From the NCBI GenBank assembly GCA_031267005.1, contig JAIRZX010000407.1:1-7279 (forward strand): 7,279 nucleotides of DNA. The letters are read 5' to 3'. Origin of the DNA: Deltaproteobacteria bacterium (GTDB lineage Bacteria > Desulfobacterota > Desulfarculia > Adiutricales > Adiutricaceae). Numbering within the stretch: position 1 is the first letter of the stretch; the number at the start of each line of letters is the position of its first letter. The notes below the pieces were generated by a model, which made no database searches, was not told the origin of the DNA, and was given only the letters and a program-made list of their open reading frames with translations. This document shows positions 6,137 to 7,279 of this stretch, one piece after another. A program made the position numbers and the translations under genes.

Positions 6137-7086
6137 TAAGATGTGGTTTTCAGCCCACCCCGACTTAGCTTCATATTCCCGCACCATAAGCCGCTAAGGC
6201 CCGCATAATGCCGATAATGCGCATCCCGCCGCCATGTACCCCCGCACTGAAAAGGGTAACGCCAATATCTGTTCTCAAGTCAGGCGCTCCGTTTTGTCCT
6301 AACGACCGGATAGTCGCGTTGCGGATTCTGGACACTCCAGGCACACGCTGGAATTTTAAATATTTTTATTCCGGATCCGACGCTGGATGGCGTCATGGCT
6401 TGCGCCAACCCAAGACGATCCGCATGGACGCTGCCGAGCGTGACACTCCGAACGACGCCCCTTTTACCATGCCGGACAAGACGCTAACGGCATCTGAGCC
6501 GTAGCTGCTTAGAATAATCGACATTTAGAAGAATATGAAATCATCCAACTGTTAAACAATCCAACAGAGGGCATGATTCCGAGTCTGCCCCTGAGCAAAC
6601 AAATCATCCGCCATAACTCGTGCGCGACTTCCTGAAACTCCCGGATTCTTCGCTGTTAGCTTACCCTTAGATCGGATACCTGTTCATGGCGAACATCCAA
6701 CTCTCAATAAATTATCTTGCCCTTATTATTTCGTTCCCTATATCAATATAGCTTTTTCGTTTCCGCCCCCCCTTCCCCGGCTTCCCCTTCCACCGCCTTC
6801 ACCGTCTCTCCGTTCTCTTGCCCTGTCTTTCCGAGCGTTTCTTCCGCCTACGCCTGGCAAGCCCAGCAACAACTCGTCTTAACCATACCCGCGCAGAACC
6901 AAACTGATAGCCAAGCTTTTAGTTTCAGCCAGCCTAAGTCAACCACGAAATGGAACGCCTTGCCCAAAACGTTTGCCAGAAATCCTTTCCCCAGAAATGA
7001 CTGCTGGTTAAGTCTCCGTCTCCTTGGTTGCCATCTTCCCGGACCAGTATCAAATTTTTTTCTGCTAAACTTTTACAAATTTTAAT

Positions 7087-7132
7087 ATGCAGGATAAATT
7101 TCAATGCGCTGGGTAAATTTCAATGTCCTAAC
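7087..7132 (-). mobile_element. Possible IS21-type insertion-sequence terminus (remnant)
   Basis: A 15-base motif occurs twice with one mismatch: GGATAAATTTCAATG at 7092-7106 and GGGTAAATTTCAATG at 7111-7125, 19 bases apart, followed by TCCTAACA ending at 7132. Read on the minus strand this starts with TG and carries two tandem copies of CATTGAAATTTACCC-like sequence. That layout is characteristic of IS21-family ends, which begin with TG and contain repeated internal blocks. Such an element would extend leftwards, but no istA or istB coding is visible there, so this would be a solo or truncated end. The assignment rests on layout only. Confidence 0.3.
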
Positions 7133-7161
7133 AGATCAATATAAAAGTTTCCTTACCTATA

Positions 7162-7279
7162 CCTTGTTCCTTGTTCCTTGTTCCTTGTTCCTTGTTCCTT
7201 GTTCCTTGTTCCTTGTTCCTTGTTCCTTGTTCCTTGTTCCTTGTTCCTTGTTCCTTGTTCCTTGTTCCTTGTTCCTTGT
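7162..7279. repeat. Perfect heptanucleotide tandem array (CCTTGTT), open at window edge
   Basis: CCTTGTT repeats without a single mismatch for 16 full copies plus six bases of the next, and continues past the edge. The unit is not a multiple of three, so each change in copy number shifts the downstream frame. Neither strand contains a stop codon in any frame of the array: plus-strand translation gives the cyclic heptapeptide PCSLFLV in all three frames, and the minus strand gives NKEQGTR. Perfect identity suggests recent slipped-strand expansion. Whether a gene or promoter lies beyond the edge is not visible. Confidence 0.95.

Larger units (their letters stand above)
5784..7279. other. About 1.5 kb without a convincing gene, AT-richer than the rest
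   Basis: Besides the repressor promoter, no reading frame on either strand has a recognisable protein, a good start site or coding-like composition. From about 5990 the sequence is visibly less GC-rich than the genes to its left. Small structures include an AT hairpin at 6027-6045, a GC hairpin at 6112-6136, a GACGC/GCGTC stem at 6379-6394, TGTTC/GAACA around 6681-6697 and CTATAT-CA-ATATAG at 6738-6751. A pyrimidine-rich strand spans about 6752-6848. The end holds a possible insertion-sequence terminus and the heptamer array. The stretch could be decayed mobile-element DNA or the approach to a gene beyond the edge. Confidence 0.55.

Noticed and set aside
6208..6504. Plus-strand frame of 98 codons
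   Set aside because: No ribosome site, no recognised family, mixed composition; I could not support it as a gene, though a translated search of this stretch would be reasonable.
6393..6524. Small minus-strand frame of 43 codons, overlapping by ATGA a second frame of 38 codons
   Set aside because: The ATGA overlap is suggestive of coupling, but there is no Shine-Dalgarno, no similarity I recognise, and such short frames are expected by chance.
6717..7085. Plus-strand frame of 122 codons
   Set aside because: Its Ser/Pro/Phe-rich sequence simply reflects the pyrimidine-rich strand; no start signal or domain.
7162..7279. CRISPR array
   Set aside because: The repeat is a continuous seven-base unit without spacers, so it is a simple tandem repeat.

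Overview
The window reads as a GC-rich, Gram-negative-type bacterial chromosome. Its three supported genes are strongly GC-biased at third codon positions, while the spacers are more AT-rich, most clearly right of about 5990. A membrane-bound methyl-accepting chemotaxis protein points to a motile or chemotactic cell. The taxon cannot be resolved from this sequence; Desulfobacterota- or Synergistota-like bacteria would be compatible, but that is a guess.

Layout. All three supported genes are on the minus strand, each separated from the next by a long spacer, so they look like separate transcription units. From left to right: (1) 65-1474, a 469-residue protein whose two ends resemble IS1634/IS4-type DDE transposases but whose catalytic middle is eroded; (2) 1475-2279, a spacer with an AT-rich island, several small hairpins, an A10 tract and a 12-bp perfect hairpin that probably belong to the 3' end of the next gene; (3) 2280-4328, a chemoreceptor with a large periplasmic sensor and no recognisable HAMP domain; (4) 4329-5207, a spacer holding a candidate chemoreceptor promoter and a palindrome-rich stretch; (5) 5208-5783, a TetR-family repressor with a strong Shine-Dalgarno sequence; (6) 5784-7279, about 1.5 kb with no convincing gene. 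This last stretch holds a good sigma-70 promoter for the repressor, overlapped by an inverted repeat, then a pyrimidine-rich strand, a tandem 15-bp motif resembling the terminus of an IS21-type element, and a perfect heptanucleotide array (CCTTGTT) that runs off the right edge.

How it fits together. The genes do not form an obvious pathway. The repressor is probably autoregulated through the inverted repeat GTCCGG-N11-CCGGAC in its promoter; no neighbouring efflux or enzyme target is visible. The closed-up octamer GTCCGGAC occurs four times, always in spacers. The features most worth following up are the transposase-derived protein with a missing catalytic core, the repressor promoter/operator, and the heptamer array beside a possible insertion-sequence end. 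I found no clear multi-gene novel system.
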